Shown in pieces: positions 47,657 to 56,515 of a stretch of 64,000 bases of DNA. The notes beneath the pieces are model-generated. The model saw only the letters and a list, made by a program, of their open reading frames with translations, did not search any database and was not told the DNA's origin. Both the position numbers and the translations under genes were made by a program. Each line of letters opens with the position of its first letter. The stretch's first letter is position 1. This DNA comes from CAWHOW01 sp963831005 (GTDB lineage: Bacteria > Bacteroidota > Bacteroidia > Bacteroidales > CG2-30-32-10): assembly GCA_963831005.1 (NCBI GenBank), contig CAWHOW010000026.1, forward strand, positions 248,001-312,000, in the 5' to 3' direction.

Positions 47657-48403
47657 TTATTTTTTTAGCTTTCGAAGCAATTCAGTGGCATAAACAAAAT
47701 CGTTAATTTCCTTGTTATCGGTATGGAGTATTTCTTCATTAGTGCCTTTCCACCATAATTCTCCATGATAAATAAATGATATACTGTCTCCAATTTCAAT
47801 TACCGAATTCATATCATGAGTGTTGATAACTGTAGTAATATTATATTCTTTGGTTATTTCACTAATAAGGTTATCAATAAGAATAGACGTTTTGGGGTCA
47901 AGTCCTGAATTTGGTTCATCACAGAACAAGTATTGAGGGTTCATTGAAATAGCACGGGCAATGGCTACACGTTTTTTCATGCCGCCACTTAATTCTGAAG
48001 GGTAAAGATTATTAACATTTATAATGTCAACACGTTTCAGGCAAAAGTTTACTCGCTCTCTTTTCTCTTCAAGCGATTTATTGGTAAACATATTTAAGGG
48101 GAACATAACATTTTGTTCAACCGTAAGTGAATCGAATAATGCCGCCCCCTGAAAAAGCTTCCCAATTTCCTGCCTGATTGATCTTCTTTCTTTTAATGTC
48201 ATAGCTGAAAAATCCCTATTGTCGTACAAAACTTGTCCTTCGTCAACTTCAAGCAAACCGACAAGGCATTTCATCAGCACAGTTTTGCCAGAACCACTTT
48301 GACCTATAACGAGGTTTGCCTTACCTTTTTCGAACTGGACAGAAACATTTTTCAACACTTTGCGGTTGTTGAAAATTTTAGTTATGTTTCTTGCTTCAAT
48401 CAT
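47657..48403 (-). CDS. mlaF: ABC transporter ATPase, MlaF-like
   Basis: The 248-residue ATPase has Walker A GQSGSGKT (34-41), signature LSGGMKKR, Walker B YLFCDEPNSGLDP and the H-loop NTHDM. The PNSGLDP variant of the D-loop region and the partner gene type match MlaF of the MCE-linked lipid transport system that keeps outer-membrane lipid asymmetry. It overlaps the permease gene by 4 bp, a sign of translational coupling. No MCE/MlaD substrate-binding gene follows within the window. Confidence 0.9.
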   Translation of the reverse strand: MIEARNITKIFNNRKVLKNVSVQFEKGKANLVIGQSGSGKTVLMKCLVGLLEVDEGQVLYDNRDFSAMTLKERRSIRQEIGKLFQGAALFDSLTVEQNVMFPLNMFTNKSLEEKRERVNFCLKRVDIINVNNLYPSELSGGMKKRVAIARAISMNPQYLFCDEPNSGLDPKTSILIDNLISEITKEYNITTVINTHDMNSVIEIGDSISFIYHGELWWKGTNEEILHTDNKEINDFVYATELLRKLKK

Positions 48404-49140
48404 TTTAATAATAATTGTGTCAATACAAGATTAGCCAGAATAATAAAGATGCTGCTATGTACGACTGCACGGGTACTGGCACGCCCAACTTCAAGCGCCC
48501 CGCCGTGAGTAAAATACCCCTGATAACCGGCAATTGAGGTAATAATATAAGCAAATACAGCAGTTTTTATCAGAGCATAAAATATTTCAAACGGAACAAA
48601 ATACATTTGTATTCCTTCTATAAAGGAGTGGCTTGTAACAATACCAGTAAAAACAGCTATAAACCAGCCCCCAATTAACCCAAGAAACATGCTGATTGTA
48701 ATCAGAAAAGGGTTTAATAGAACACAGGCTGTTATTTTAGGTAAAATAAGATAGTTTGCTGAATTAACGCCCATTATTTCAAGAGCATCAATTTGTTCTG
48801 TAACTCTCATAGTACCAATTTCAGAAGCTATTCTCGATCCAACTTTACCTGCAAGGATTAAACTTATCATGGTAGGGCAAAACTCTAAAACCAAAGATTC
48901 TTTAGCGGTAAAACCAATATCGAATCGCGGTATCCAGGGGGCTGTCATATTGTAAGCAGTTTGAATTACTATTACGGCTCCCATAAACAAGGATATTATC
49001 GCAATTATCCCTAAAGAATCTATGCAGAGTGAATCCATTTCAACTAAAGTCTGACGAAAGAATACCGACCATTTCTCGGGTTTTGCAAACGCCCTCTTCA
49101 TCAATAGTGAATACCGCCCTATTTGATAAAAGATTTTCAT
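48400..49140 (-). CDS. mlaE: MlaE-family ABC permease
   Basis: The 246-residue membrane protein has about five helices and the MlaE hallmarks: an early amphipathic segment, GAVIVIQTAYNM, a conserved Glu-rich loop (LEFCPTMISLILAGKVGSRIASEIGTMRVTEQIDALEIMG type) and PFEIFYALIKTAVFAYII. It works with the ATPase encoded by the overlapping next gene in phospholipid or lipid transport. No signal peptide. Confidence 0.92.
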   Translation of the reverse strand: MKIFYQIGRYSLLMKRAFAKPEKWSVFFRQTLVEMDSLCIDSLGIIAIISLFMGAVIVIQTAYNMTAPWIPRFDIGFTAKESLVLEFCPTMISLILAGKVGSRIASEIGTMRVTEQIDALEIMGVNSANYLILPKITACVLLNPFLITISMFLGLIGGWFIAVFTGIVTSHSFIEGIQMYFVPFEIFYALIKTAVFAYIITSIAGYQGYFTHGGALEVGRASTRAVVHSSIFIILANLVLTQLLLK

Positions 49141-49234
49141 TGTTAATTATAAAACTATTTTTCTTTTAACTTTTTAATAATAAAACAACAATTTTATTAC
49201 TTTTGAAACCCTATAAGGAAAAGCAAATTTACAC

Positions 49235-49402
49235 ATGTTTCAAAACAAAAAACAGATATTTTTATTATTTGTAATAATTATTAGTTTATTTTTTTCGAGT
49301 TGCTTTATTTTCAAACCAAAAAAGAAATGCGACTGTCCAACATTTGATAATGGAGGTGGTCACAGAACCTATCATAATAAAAAAAGTGGAGCTGTTAAAT
49401 AA
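49235..49402 (+). CDS. Very small lipoprotein (55 residues)
   Basis: An ATG at 49235 opens a 55-codon frame ending TAA at 49402. It encodes a lipoprotein signal with lipobox FSSC (Cys23) followed by a basic stretch, a CDC pair (32-34), a GGG turn and a His/Lys-rich tail. The signal and lipobox make chance unlikely, though the protein is very short. Its 3' end overlaps the start region of the SprT-like gene, which suggests coupled translation. No family recognised. Confidence 0.6.
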   Translation: MFQNKKQIFLLFVIIISLFFSSCFIFKPKKKCDCPTFDNGGGHRTYHNKKSGAVK

Positions 49403-50042
49403 AAATTCCGAAAAATACTTTCCTGCAAGAGCATTTCCATTAGTTTTAACAATGCTTAAGCCTCATAATGTCAGTATATGCATTAAAAGAAAGCGTAATA
49501 CAAAATATGGAGATTTTAACCCTCCCAATAAAAAAAAACTTATTCCGGTTATTACAGTTAACAATGATTTAAATCCATATTCTTTTCTTATCACGTTGTT
49601 ACACGAATTTGCACATTTTCTCGTGTGGAAAGATGGTCATATTTATGCGAAACCTCATGGACGAACATGGAAAAAACATTTTAGCGAATTGATGCAAACA
49701 ATAATAAGAGAAAATATTTTTCCTGAAAGCCTGTTACCTTTCATTACTGAGCATATTCAAAATCCACGGGCTACCAGCTGCACTGATACAAACCTTTTTA
49801 GAGAATTGTCGAAATTCGACAAAAATCAGGCAGGTGTTTTTATTGACGATCTAGGTGATGGCGATTTTTTCCAGACAAAGGACGGTCAAATTTTCAGCAG
49901 AGAAAAAAAAATAAGGAAAAGGATCTTGTGTACCCGATTAAAAAAGAAAAAACAATATCTTTTCAGTCCCATTTTTAGGGTATTTCCAATTGAAGAACAG
50001 ATTGCAAAAACCGCGTTTCCAATTAAAATTTTAACTCTATAG
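49350..50042 (+). CDS. SprT-like zinc metallopeptidase-domain protein
   Basis: The protein has the zinc motif HEFAHFLVW (HExxH) with a downstream HGRTWKKHF, as in the SprT-like (Spartan-type) family. The C-terminal half has a late Cys (SCTD), where a zinc ribbon would be expected in relatives, but only one paired Cys is seen later (LCTR), so a full ribbon is not evident. Three starts are possible: TTG 49344, ATG 49350 and GTG 49386; the last gives a more usual N-terminus and less overlap with the small lipoprotein. The family includes proteases acting on DNA-protein crosslinks in eukaryotes; the bacterial role is unclear. Confidence 0.8.
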   Translation: MEVVTEPIIIKKVELLNKNSEKYFPARAFPLVLTMLKPHNVSICIKRKRNTKYGDFNPPNKKKLIPVITVNNDLNPYSFLITLLHEFAHFLVWKDGHIYAKPHGRTWKKHFSELMQTIIRENIFPESLLPFITEHIQNPRATSCTDTNLFRELSKFDKNQAGVFIDDLGDGDFFQTKDGQIFSREKKIRKRILCTRLKKKKQYLFSPIFRVFPIEEQIAKTAFPIKILTL

Positions 50043-50164
50043 TCAATTAATTTATAAAAAATACAATAATTGTTTTGTCACATTTCAAATAACCCTTAAT
50101 CTTGTTTCGAAATAATTCTGATATTTCATTATTGTATATTAATTTAAAATTTGAAGATTAAAAA

Positions 50165-51454
50165 ATGTTAAAACAACTTGTATTTTGTTTGTCTTTTGTA
50201 ATTTCTTTTGGCATACTGATATATACTTTTTTTAGGATATTTTCTTTGTTTCGATTAACCAAACCATATCCGGTTAAAAACATCGGTAAGCGATTCAAAT
50301 TAATGATGATGGTTGCATTTGGGCAATCGAAGATTTTCAGGAAGCCGGTTATTGGCTTTTTTCATGCACTTGTTTTCTGGGGTTTTTGCATTATTCTTTT
50401 TGGTTCAGCTGAAATGATTATTGATGGTATCTTTAATTTAAACAAATCCCTTTCATCATTAGGAAACGTTTATAATATTATAATGGCGGGGGGAGATGTC
50501 TTTGCTTTAATTGTACTTCTGTCGATATTGATATTTATGTTTAGAAGAATAATTCTTCATGTGAAAAGGTTTAATGGAATTGAGATGCAATCAACATCTC
50601 ATGCAGATGCAAACCTTGCACTTACATTAATTTTATTATTAATGATTTCATTATTGGGAATGAATGCTTTTTGGTGTGCACTGAACCCAAATAAATTATC
50701 ATTTGTTTATCCAATAGGAAATATTTTATCTAGACATTTTTCTCATTTGCCCAATACTCATTTGGCGTTTTATTATAAATTATGTTGGTGGGTGCATATT
50801 CTTGTAATTTTCTTGTTTATGAACGTGCTTCCATATTCTAAACATTTTCATGTATTCATGTCCGTACCAAATGTGTTTTTAAGCAGACTTGATCCTTTGG
50901 GAAAATTGCCAAATATGGATAATGTCACTAATGAGGTGAAAATAATGATGGATCCAAATCTTGCATATGCCACTCCTGCTGAGAATGAAATGCCCCCGGA
51001 AAAGTTTGGCGTAAGTGATCCTGAAGATGTAACATGGAAAGCATATCTTGATTCCTTAGCTTGTACAGAATGTGGAAGATGCACAGCGGTATGTCCTGCT
51101 AATATTACAGGCAAAAAACTTTCACCTAGAAAGATCATAATGAATTTACGTGCACGAATGAAAGAAAAAGGACCTTTTTTATTGAAAAACAAATCTTATG
51201 TTGATGGGAAGTCTCTTATTCGAGATTATGTTTCAGTAGAAGAAATTTGGGCTTGTACTACCTGTAATGCCTGTGCTCAAGAATGTCCTATAAATATCAA
51301 TCACCCGATTTTAATAGTCGATATGAGAAGGTATCTTGTTATGGAAGAGTCTTCTGCACCTTCTGGTCTGAATACTATATTTGCAAATATTCAAAATAAT
51401 GGTGCACCATGGCAATTTTCCCGGAAGACCGGATGCTATGGGCTAAAGATTTGA
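50165..51454 (+). CDS. Membrane Fe-S/heme subunit of ETF:menaquinone oxidoreductase (EMO-like), C-terminus frameshifted
   Basis: The protein has about five membrane helices of NarI-like b-type cytochrome style with paired His residues (FFHALVFWG, RIILHVKRFNG, WWVHILVIFL, KHFHVFMS), then two [4Fe-4S] ferredoxin motifs (CTECGRCTAVCP and CTTCNACAQECP). This is the HdrD-like N-half known from ETF:menaquinone oxidoreductases. It should pass electrons from EtfAB to menaquinone. The reading frame goes astray at 51416-51422: in the other frame the expected WQFS-PEDRMLWAKDL continues to a stop at 51483, 3 bp before the next gene. A missing base (or error) removes the last 20 or so native residues, replaced by RKTGCYGLKI. 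Motifs for cofactor binding are intact. Confidence 0.85.
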   Translation: MLKQLVFCLSFVISFGILIYTFFRIFSLFRLTKPYPVKNIGKRFKLMMMVAFGQSKIFRKPVIGFFHALVFWGFCIILFGSAEMIIDGIFNLNKSLSSLGNVYNIIMAGGDVFALIVLLSILIFMFRRIILHVKRFNGIEMQSTSHADANLALTLILLLMISLLGMNAFWCALNPNKLSFVYPIGNILSRHFSHLPNTHLAFYYKLCWWVHILVIFLFMNVLPYSKHFHVFMSVPNVFLSRLDPLGKLPNMDNVTNEVKIMMDPNLAYATPAENEMPPEKFGVSDPEDVTWKAYLDSLACTECGRCTAVCPANITGKKLSPRKIIMNLRARMKEKGPFLLKNKSYVDGKSLIRDYVSVEEIWACTTCNACAQECPININHPILIVDMRRYLVMEESSAPSGLNTIFANIQNNGAPWQFSRKTGCYGLKI

Positions 51455-51486
51455 CGCGGAAAAATATTTCACAGAACAATTAATAC

Positions 51487-52284
51487 ATGGAAGATACAAT
51501 TATTATAGAGGTTCCTGTGATGGCAGACTTATATGCCAAAGGTGAAAAGCCTGAATATCTGTTTTGGGTAGGTTGCGCCGGAGCTTTTGATGACAGGTAT
51601 AAAAAAGTTACAAGAGCATTTTCTAAAATCCTATCATATTTGAAAGTAAATTATGCTGTATTGGGAAAAGAAGAGACATGTACAGGAGACCCCGCACGCA
51701 GGGCGGGTAATGAAATGCTTTACCAGATGCAAGCACTGTTAAATATTGAAACATTCACTCGTTATGATGTAAAAAAAATTCTTACAATTTGCCCACATTG
51801 TTATAATATTTTTAAAAATGATTACCCTGATTTGGGAGGCGCATACGAAGTAATTCACTATACTCAATTTCTTCAAAAATTTATTGATGAAAAAAAGCTA
51901 AAAATAGATTCAAATATTTTTAAGGATAAGAAAGTTACTTTTCATGACCCTTGTTACTTGGGACGCGCCAATGGAGTATATCAAGCTCCCCGGGATGTGT
52001 TAAAAGCAGTTCCATCAACTCAGGTAGAAATGAAACGTCATAAAAGTTTTGCATTATGCTGTGGTGCGGGTGGAGGACAAATGTTCAAAGAAGCTGAGGC
52101 CGGCGACAAAGAAGTATTTATTGAAAGAACTGAAGAGGCCCTTGCAACAGGTGCTAATGTTATTGCAACCTCGTGTCCCTTTTGTATGACGATGCTAACG
52201 GACGGCTTAAAATATAAAAACAAAGAAGAAGAAGTATTCAATTATGACATTGCTGAAATTATTGCAATGGCACTGGATATATAA
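51487..52284 (+). CDS. CCG-domain Fe-S subunit of the EMO-like complex
   Basis: The 265-residue soluble protein has two cysteine-rich CCG-type motifs as in heterodisulfide reductase subunit B and GlpC: WVGCAGAF, EETCTGDPARR, TICPHCYN for the first and DPCYLGR, ALCCGAGGG, SCPFCMTM for the second. The first lacks one Cys of the classic CC pair (TCTG), which is common in EMO-type proteins as far as I recall. It is encoded 4 bp after the restored end of the membrane subunit, so both halves of the enzyme are cotranscribed. It likely carries a noncubane or 4Fe-4S cluster that receives electrons from ETF. Confidence 0.88.
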   Translation: MEDTIIIEVPVMADLYAKGEKPEYLFWVGCAGAFDDRYKKVTRAFSKILSYLKVNYAVLGKEETCTGDPARRAGNEMLYQMQALLNIETFTRYDVKKILTICPHCYNIFKNDYPDLGGAYEVIHYTQFLQKFIDEKKLKIDSNIFKDKKVTFHDPCYLGRANGVYQAPRDVLKAVPSTQVEMKRHKSFALCCGAGGGQMFKEAEAGDKEVFIERTEEALATGANVIATSCPFCMTMLTDGLKYKNKEEEVFNYDIAEIIAMALDI

Positions 52285-52290
52285 AAGCAA

Positions 52291-52320
52291 AAACCACTCT
52301 TTAGTATTCAAAGAGTGGCT
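52291..52320 (+). terminator. Hairpin between convergent EMO and EtfA genes
   Basis: CCACTCTTT (52294-52302) pairs with AAAGAGTGG (52310-52318) over a 7-base loop, flanked by AAAA on the left. The T-tract on the right is weak (CTTG), so it may serve the minus-strand etfA transcript better. Confidence 0.6.
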
Positions 52321-52340
52321 TGAAAAGTTACTAATAATTC

Positions 52341-53312
52341 TTAATTCGCTTTAAATTCTTTTACTGCAGCTATCAATTCGGGTAACACTTTTAATACATC
52401 TCCAATAATACCATAATCAGCAGCTTCCCAAATAGGAGCATCAGGGTCCTTATTTACCGCAACTATACATTTTGATGAACTAATTCCACCTAAGTGTTGT
52501 ATTGCACCTGAAATTCCAAAAGCAAAATATAAATTTGGCGCTATAATTTTGCCAGTCTGACCAGTATGTTCTTCATGAGGCCTCCAGCCTTCATCTGAAA
52601 CCGGACGTGAACAAGCAGTAGCTGCTCCCAATAATTTTGCCAGCTCTTCAATTGGTCCCCAGTTTTCGGGGCCTTTCATACCACGTCCCCCAGAAACAAC
52701 AATTTCTGCATCTGTTAATAGTATCTTCCCAGTAATCTTACTAACTTCATTAACTACAGTTTTAATTTCAGCAGAATTAAACTCGGAAACTAAAGGTTCA
52801 ATTAATGCTGAAGTAGGTGATTCAACAACACCAAACGCATTCTGCATTAAGGTAAGTATCCTTACAGGTGTCTTAATGATAATGTTTGCCAGAGCTTTTG
52901 AAGTATAGGTCTTCTTAGTTATAGTAAACGGTTCTGTACTTAATGGAATCGATGTAACGCCTGTAACAAGACCAGCTTTCAGTTTAACAGAAAGTCTGGG
53001 TGCAATTGCTTTACCATAATTATTATGAGCAAACAGAATTGTATTTGCATTTTCTTTTATCGCGGCCTGTGCAATAATCGCAGTATATGCTTGATTATCG
53101 AGAGTCAGAAGCTTATCATCTGTTGCAGTTAGAATTTTAGAGGCACCATAGGTGCTGAGTTTCTTTAATTCTTCTTCTTCAACCGTTCCAATAGATAAAG
53201 CGATAACTGTGGTATTCAGTTTTTTTGCCAGTTCATTTGCATAGGAAATAAGCTCAAAAGATATTTTCTTGAACTTACCATCCCAGTTTTCTGTATATAC
53301 TAAAATTGACAT
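52341..53312 (-). CDS. etfA: Electron transfer flavoprotein alpha subunit
   Basis: The 323-residue protein holds an FAD-binding C-terminal domain with GGRGMKGPENWGPIEELA, RPVSDEGW, EEHTGQTGKIIAP-type and YFAFGISGAIQHLGGI stretches, all EtfA signatures. The N-terminal half is the Rossmann-like domain. With EtfB it takes electrons from acyl-CoA dehydrogenases. It follows etfB on the same strand (89-bp gap), and the electron acceptor genes lie just beyond on the opposite strand. Confidence 0.96.
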   Translation of the reverse strand: MSILVYTENWDGKFKKISFELISYANELAKKLNTTVIALSIGTVEEEELKKLSTYGASKILTATDDKLLTLDNQAYTAIIAQAAIKENANTILFAHNNYGKAIAPRLSVKLKAGLVTGVTSIPLSTEPFTITKKTYTSKALANIIIKTPVRILTLMQNAFGVVESPTSALIEPLVSEFNSAEIKTVVNEVSKITGKILLTDAEIVVSGGRGMKGPENWGPIEELAKLLGAATACSRPVSDEGWRPHEEHTGQTGKIIAPNLYFAFGISGAIQHLGGISSSKCIVAVNKDPDAPIWEAADYGIIGDVLKVLPELIAAVKEFKAN

Positions 53313-53401
53313 GTTATGATTTTAGATTTAAAATTTACGAATTAAGATTTCTGTTTTTATATTCCAACTTTGAACATTAAACCTTCAACTTTGAACTTTT
53401 C

Positions 53402-54151
53402 TTAAATAACCTTTGCTTCATTATGCAACAATTGTACAAGTTCTCTTACATTTTCCGGATCAATTTTTTTACAAGCTGCTTTTGGTTTTGGATAATCATA
53501 ATTAACAAGTTCAACAAACGATTCTACAGCAACAGGTTCAACAACCTGAAGGGGTTTTGTTCTTGCGCCCATAATACCACGCATGGATGGTATTCTTGGC
53601 TCTTTGCAAATACCTTTCTGTACAACTGCAATGAAAGGGGTTTGGGTGCTTACCACTTCCTGACCACCGTCAATTTCTCTTTTCAATTTTAATTGTCCAT
53701 TTTCAATATCGAGAAATGATACGGCTGAAACAGAAGGTAGTCCAAGCAATTCTGAAAGCATTCCACCAACTGATGATCCATTGCCATCAGCAGCCTCAAT
53801 GCCACAAAAGATGATATCAAAACTTTCTTTCTTAATAACTTCAGCTAATTGTGTAGCAATGATATAAGAATCTTTCGGTTCTGCATTCACGCGGATCCCT
53901 TTGTCAGCACCAATTGCCAATGCTTTTCTTATGGTTGGTTCGGTTTCGGCAAGCCCAACATTTATTACAGTAATATTTTCAATGGCAGCGGGCTGAGCAT
54001 CTTTAATATCAAGTGCTCTTGTAAGCGCAAGTTCATCCCATGGATTGATTATCCACTGAACACCAGTATTGTCAAGAGCCGTGTTATTATTCACAAACTT
54101 GATCTTTGTAGTTGTGTCTGGCACATGACTTATACAAACTAAAACTTTCAT
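53402..54151 (-). CDS. etfB: Electron transfer flavoprotein beta subunit
   Basis: The 249-residue protein has the EtfB N-terminus (VLVCISHVPDTTTKIKF), the NPWDELALTRAL motif and the GIEAADGNGSSVGGMLSELL AMP/nucleotide-binding region, followed by the adaptor loop (LKREIDGGQE) that docks on dehydrogenases. It pairs with EtfA. On the minus strand TATTTTTG at 54210-54217 is a likely -7 element 58 bp before the start. Confidence 0.96.
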   Translation of the reverse strand: MKVLVCISHVPDTTTKIKFVNNNTALDNTGVQWIINPWDELALTRALDIKDAQPAAIENITVINVGLAETEPTIRKALAIGADKGIRVNAEPKDSYIIATQLAEVIKKESFDIIFCGIEAADGNGSSVGGMLSELLGLPSVSAVSFLDIENGQLKLKREIDGGQEVVSTQTPFIAVVQKGICKEPRIPSMRGIMGARTKPLQVVEPVAVESFVELVNYDYPKPKAACKKIDPENVRELVQLLHNEAKVI

Positions 54152-54286
54152 TATGATATTGTTTTGTGATTATTGAAAAGACTTATGCTTTGTTTCGAAA
54201 ACGAAACCGCAAAAATATAAAAATATACGTAATAAAATAAAAACACTCCCATTATCATTAAAGGACAGGATTGTTTTTAAGATATA

Positions 54287-55429
54287 TTAATCTTTCAGAA
54301 CAGCTCTCGATATAACTATCTTCTGAACCTCTGAAGTTCCTTCGTATATTTGGGTAAGCTTTGCTTCACGCATGAGGCGCTCAACATGGTATTCTCTAAC
54401 ATAGCCATAACCACCATGGATCTGAACGGCTTCCGTTGTAACTTCCATAGCAATATCTGCAGCATATTGTTTAGCCATAGCGCTTGCAATACCATAAGGT
54501 TTATGCTGGTCCTTTAACCATGCAGATTTAAGGCAGAGATTGCGGGCATTTTCAATTTTCACTGCCATGTCAGCAATTTTAAATGCTATAGCCTGATGAT
54601 TTGCTATTTCAGTGCCGAAAGCTTTTCTCTCTTTTGCATATTTTATGGCTCGTTCATAAGCTCCGGATGCAATTCCTAACGCCTGTGATGCTATACCAAT
54701 ACGGCCACCATCAAGAGTTTTCATAGCGAAAGCAAATCCAAAACCATCATCTCCAATACGGTTCGCTTTCGGAACTTTTACATCATTGAACATTACTGAA
54801 TGAGTGTCGGAGCTACGCATTCCCATTTTATCTTCATGAGGTCCCAGGGTAATACCAGGCCAGTTCTTTTCTACTATCAATGCGTTTATACCTTTATGTT
54901 TTTTCTCAGGATTTGTTTGAGCAATTACAAGATAGGTTGATGCGCTGTTTGCATTGGTTATCCAGTTCTTTGTGCCATTCAGTAAATAATAATCGCCTTT
55001 ATCTTCTGCCGTAGTCCGCTGAGAAGTAGCATCTGAACCGGCTTCTGGTTCTGATAAAAGAAAAGCGCCTATCTTTTCTCCTTTTGCAAGGGGTATAAGA
55101 TATTTTTGTTTTTGTTCTTCGGTTCCGTATGTTTCAAGTCCCCAGTTTACAAGTGAGTTACAGACTGACATTACTACAGCTGCTGCTGAATCGTGTTTTG
55201 AAATTTCTTCCATTGCCAAGACATAGGATATTGTGTCCATGCCACCGCCGCCATATTTGGGGTCGGTCATCATCCCTAGGAAACCAAGTTCTGCAAGCTT
55301 TTTCATTTGCTCTGTGGCAAATTCGGCTTTTGCATCTCTTTCAATAATTCCGGGAAGTAATTCGCGTTCAGCAAAATCTTTTGCTGCCTGCTGAATCATT
55401 TTTTGTTCTTCTGATAATTCAAAGTTCAT
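54287..55429 (-). CDS. Acyl-CoA dehydrogenase (short-chain type)
   Basis: The 380-residue flavoenzyme oxidises acyl-CoA to enoyl-CoA and passes electrons to ETF. Family motifs are clear: N-terminal LSEEQKMIQQAAKDFAERE, LSEPEAGSDA, NGTKNWITNA, the QALGIASGAYERAI helix and the C-terminal QIYEGTSEVQ with catalytic Glu363, as in short-chain (butyryl) enzymes. It lies 135 bp upstream of etfB in the same direction and is probably co-regulated with it. Confidence 0.95.
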   Translation of the reverse strand: MNFELSEEQKMIQQAAKDFAERELLPGIIERDAKAEFATEQMKKLAELGFLGMMTDPKYGGGGMDTISYVLAMEEISKHDSAAAVVMSVCNSLVNWGLETYGTEEQKQKYLIPLAKGEKIGAFLLSEPEAGSDATSQRTTAEDKGDYYLLNGTKNWITNANSASTYLVIAQTNPEKKHKGINALIVEKNWPGITLGPHEDKMGMRSSDTHSVMFNDVKVPKANRIGDDGFGFAFAMKTLDGGRIGIASQALGIASGAYERAIKYAKERKAFGTEIANHQAIAFKIADMAVKIENARNLCLKSAWLKDQHKPYGIASAMAKQYAADIAMEVTTEAVQIHGGYGYVREYHVERLMREAKLTQIYEGTSEVQKIVISRAVLKD

Positions 55430-55474
55430 GGTATATATATGTTATGGTTATAAAATAAATTTTCGATTTCATTT

Positions 55475-56473
55475 TTATTTCACCGGGAAATAAATATTGG
55501 TAATCCATTTGCTTGAATCACGCTCTAACCCGGGATCAGTAATATATGTTTCGCAAGGTTCACCAACGATTGTTAAATTATTTTCTTTTATGTAAGCTTT
55601 AATATCGTTGTAAGCGCCTGCAGTTTTTTCGTAAGGCCCGTGATAAACAACAAATACAGTTTTTCCACCATATGATTTCTTAACTTTTATTTTATCTGTT
55701 GACGGAATTTCTTTATCAAGCGGAAGCGCAGCTTCAAAGTCCCAGTTCAGGCTATCATAAGATATTGTCATTGCCATGGGAGGGCCTGAACATTTAGTTC
55801 CGTTCTTTGCTGCATATTCCATTATAGATGCATAATCGGCAGTTAAGGTTTTTTTAATTTCACTATTTTTTATTTTTTCATGAATAGAAGCAATAGTAAA
55901 AGGTTCAATGTTTTTCTCAACTACTTTATATGAATAAACATGCATTTTTTCAACATGACTTTTCAATAAGGATAACCCTTTTTCAAAATCAGGGCCCAGC
56001 ATCTTATCAAAATTCATAAACACACCCATCCATCTGCCAACAGGCCATGAAAGTTTTCCTTCATTTGTCCAGGTTACTTTTGTGCCTTCAGGAGCTTTTT
56101 CAAAAATATAAGAACCAGTTGATTTATTTTCATAAGGTTCAACAAATGCAAGGCTGTATGAAATACTTTTCCCTGTATCTACTGCCGTGATGCGAAGATT
56201 ACCTGTCCCCACTATCTTGCCTTTCCAACTCATAAATGCATTTTTACCAATGGTATCATTGTATGTGTATTTAGCAGCTGTATCACTTGGTTTCCATGGC
56301 GACCAGAAATCCCATTTTTTAAGATCAACTACCTGGCTCATAGTTTTTGCTGCATCGGATTTAATAACTACCGAACGTTCCACCTTATATGAGGATGGAA
56401 GCAAAAATGCAACGATCAATGCCAATGCAATAATTGCAATCAGCGTAAATAATATGCGTTTTATCCATTTCAT
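55475..56473 (-). CDS. SRPBCC plus GyrI-like small-molecule-binding protein
   Basis: The 332-residue protein begins with a membrane helix (6-26), then a SRPBCC (polyketide-cyclase/START-like) fold at about 30-180 with the RSVVIKSDAAK and WDFWSPW motifs, then a GyrI-like effector-binding domain at about 195-330 (YVVYHGPYEKTAGAYNDIKAYIKEN and a final TNIYFPVK). Such two-domain Bacteroidetes proteins bind hydrophobic small molecules at the membrane; no enzyme activity is certain. It is the next gene upstream of the acyl-CoA dehydrogenase on the same strand. Confidence 0.85.
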   Translation of the reverse strand: MKWIKRILFTLIAIIALALIVAFLLPSSYKVERSVVIKSDAAKTMSQVVDLKKWDFWSPWKPSDTAAKYTYNDTIGKNAFMSWKGKIVGTGNLRITAVDTGKSISYSLAFVEPYENKSTGSYIFEKAPEGTKVTWTNEGKLSWPVGRWMGVFMNFDKMLGPDFEKGLSLLKSHVEKMHVYSYKVVEKNIEPFTIASIHEKIKNSEIKKTLTADYASIMEYAAKNGTKCSGPPMAMTISYDSLNWDFEAALPLDKEIPSTDKIKVKKSYGGKTVFVVYHGPYEKTAGAYNDIKAYIKENNLTIVGEPCETYITDPGLERDSSKWITNIYFPVK

Positions 56474-56515
56474 AGTTTTAAATTTTATTGTTAGAAAACA
56501 AAAATAAGGTTTTTT

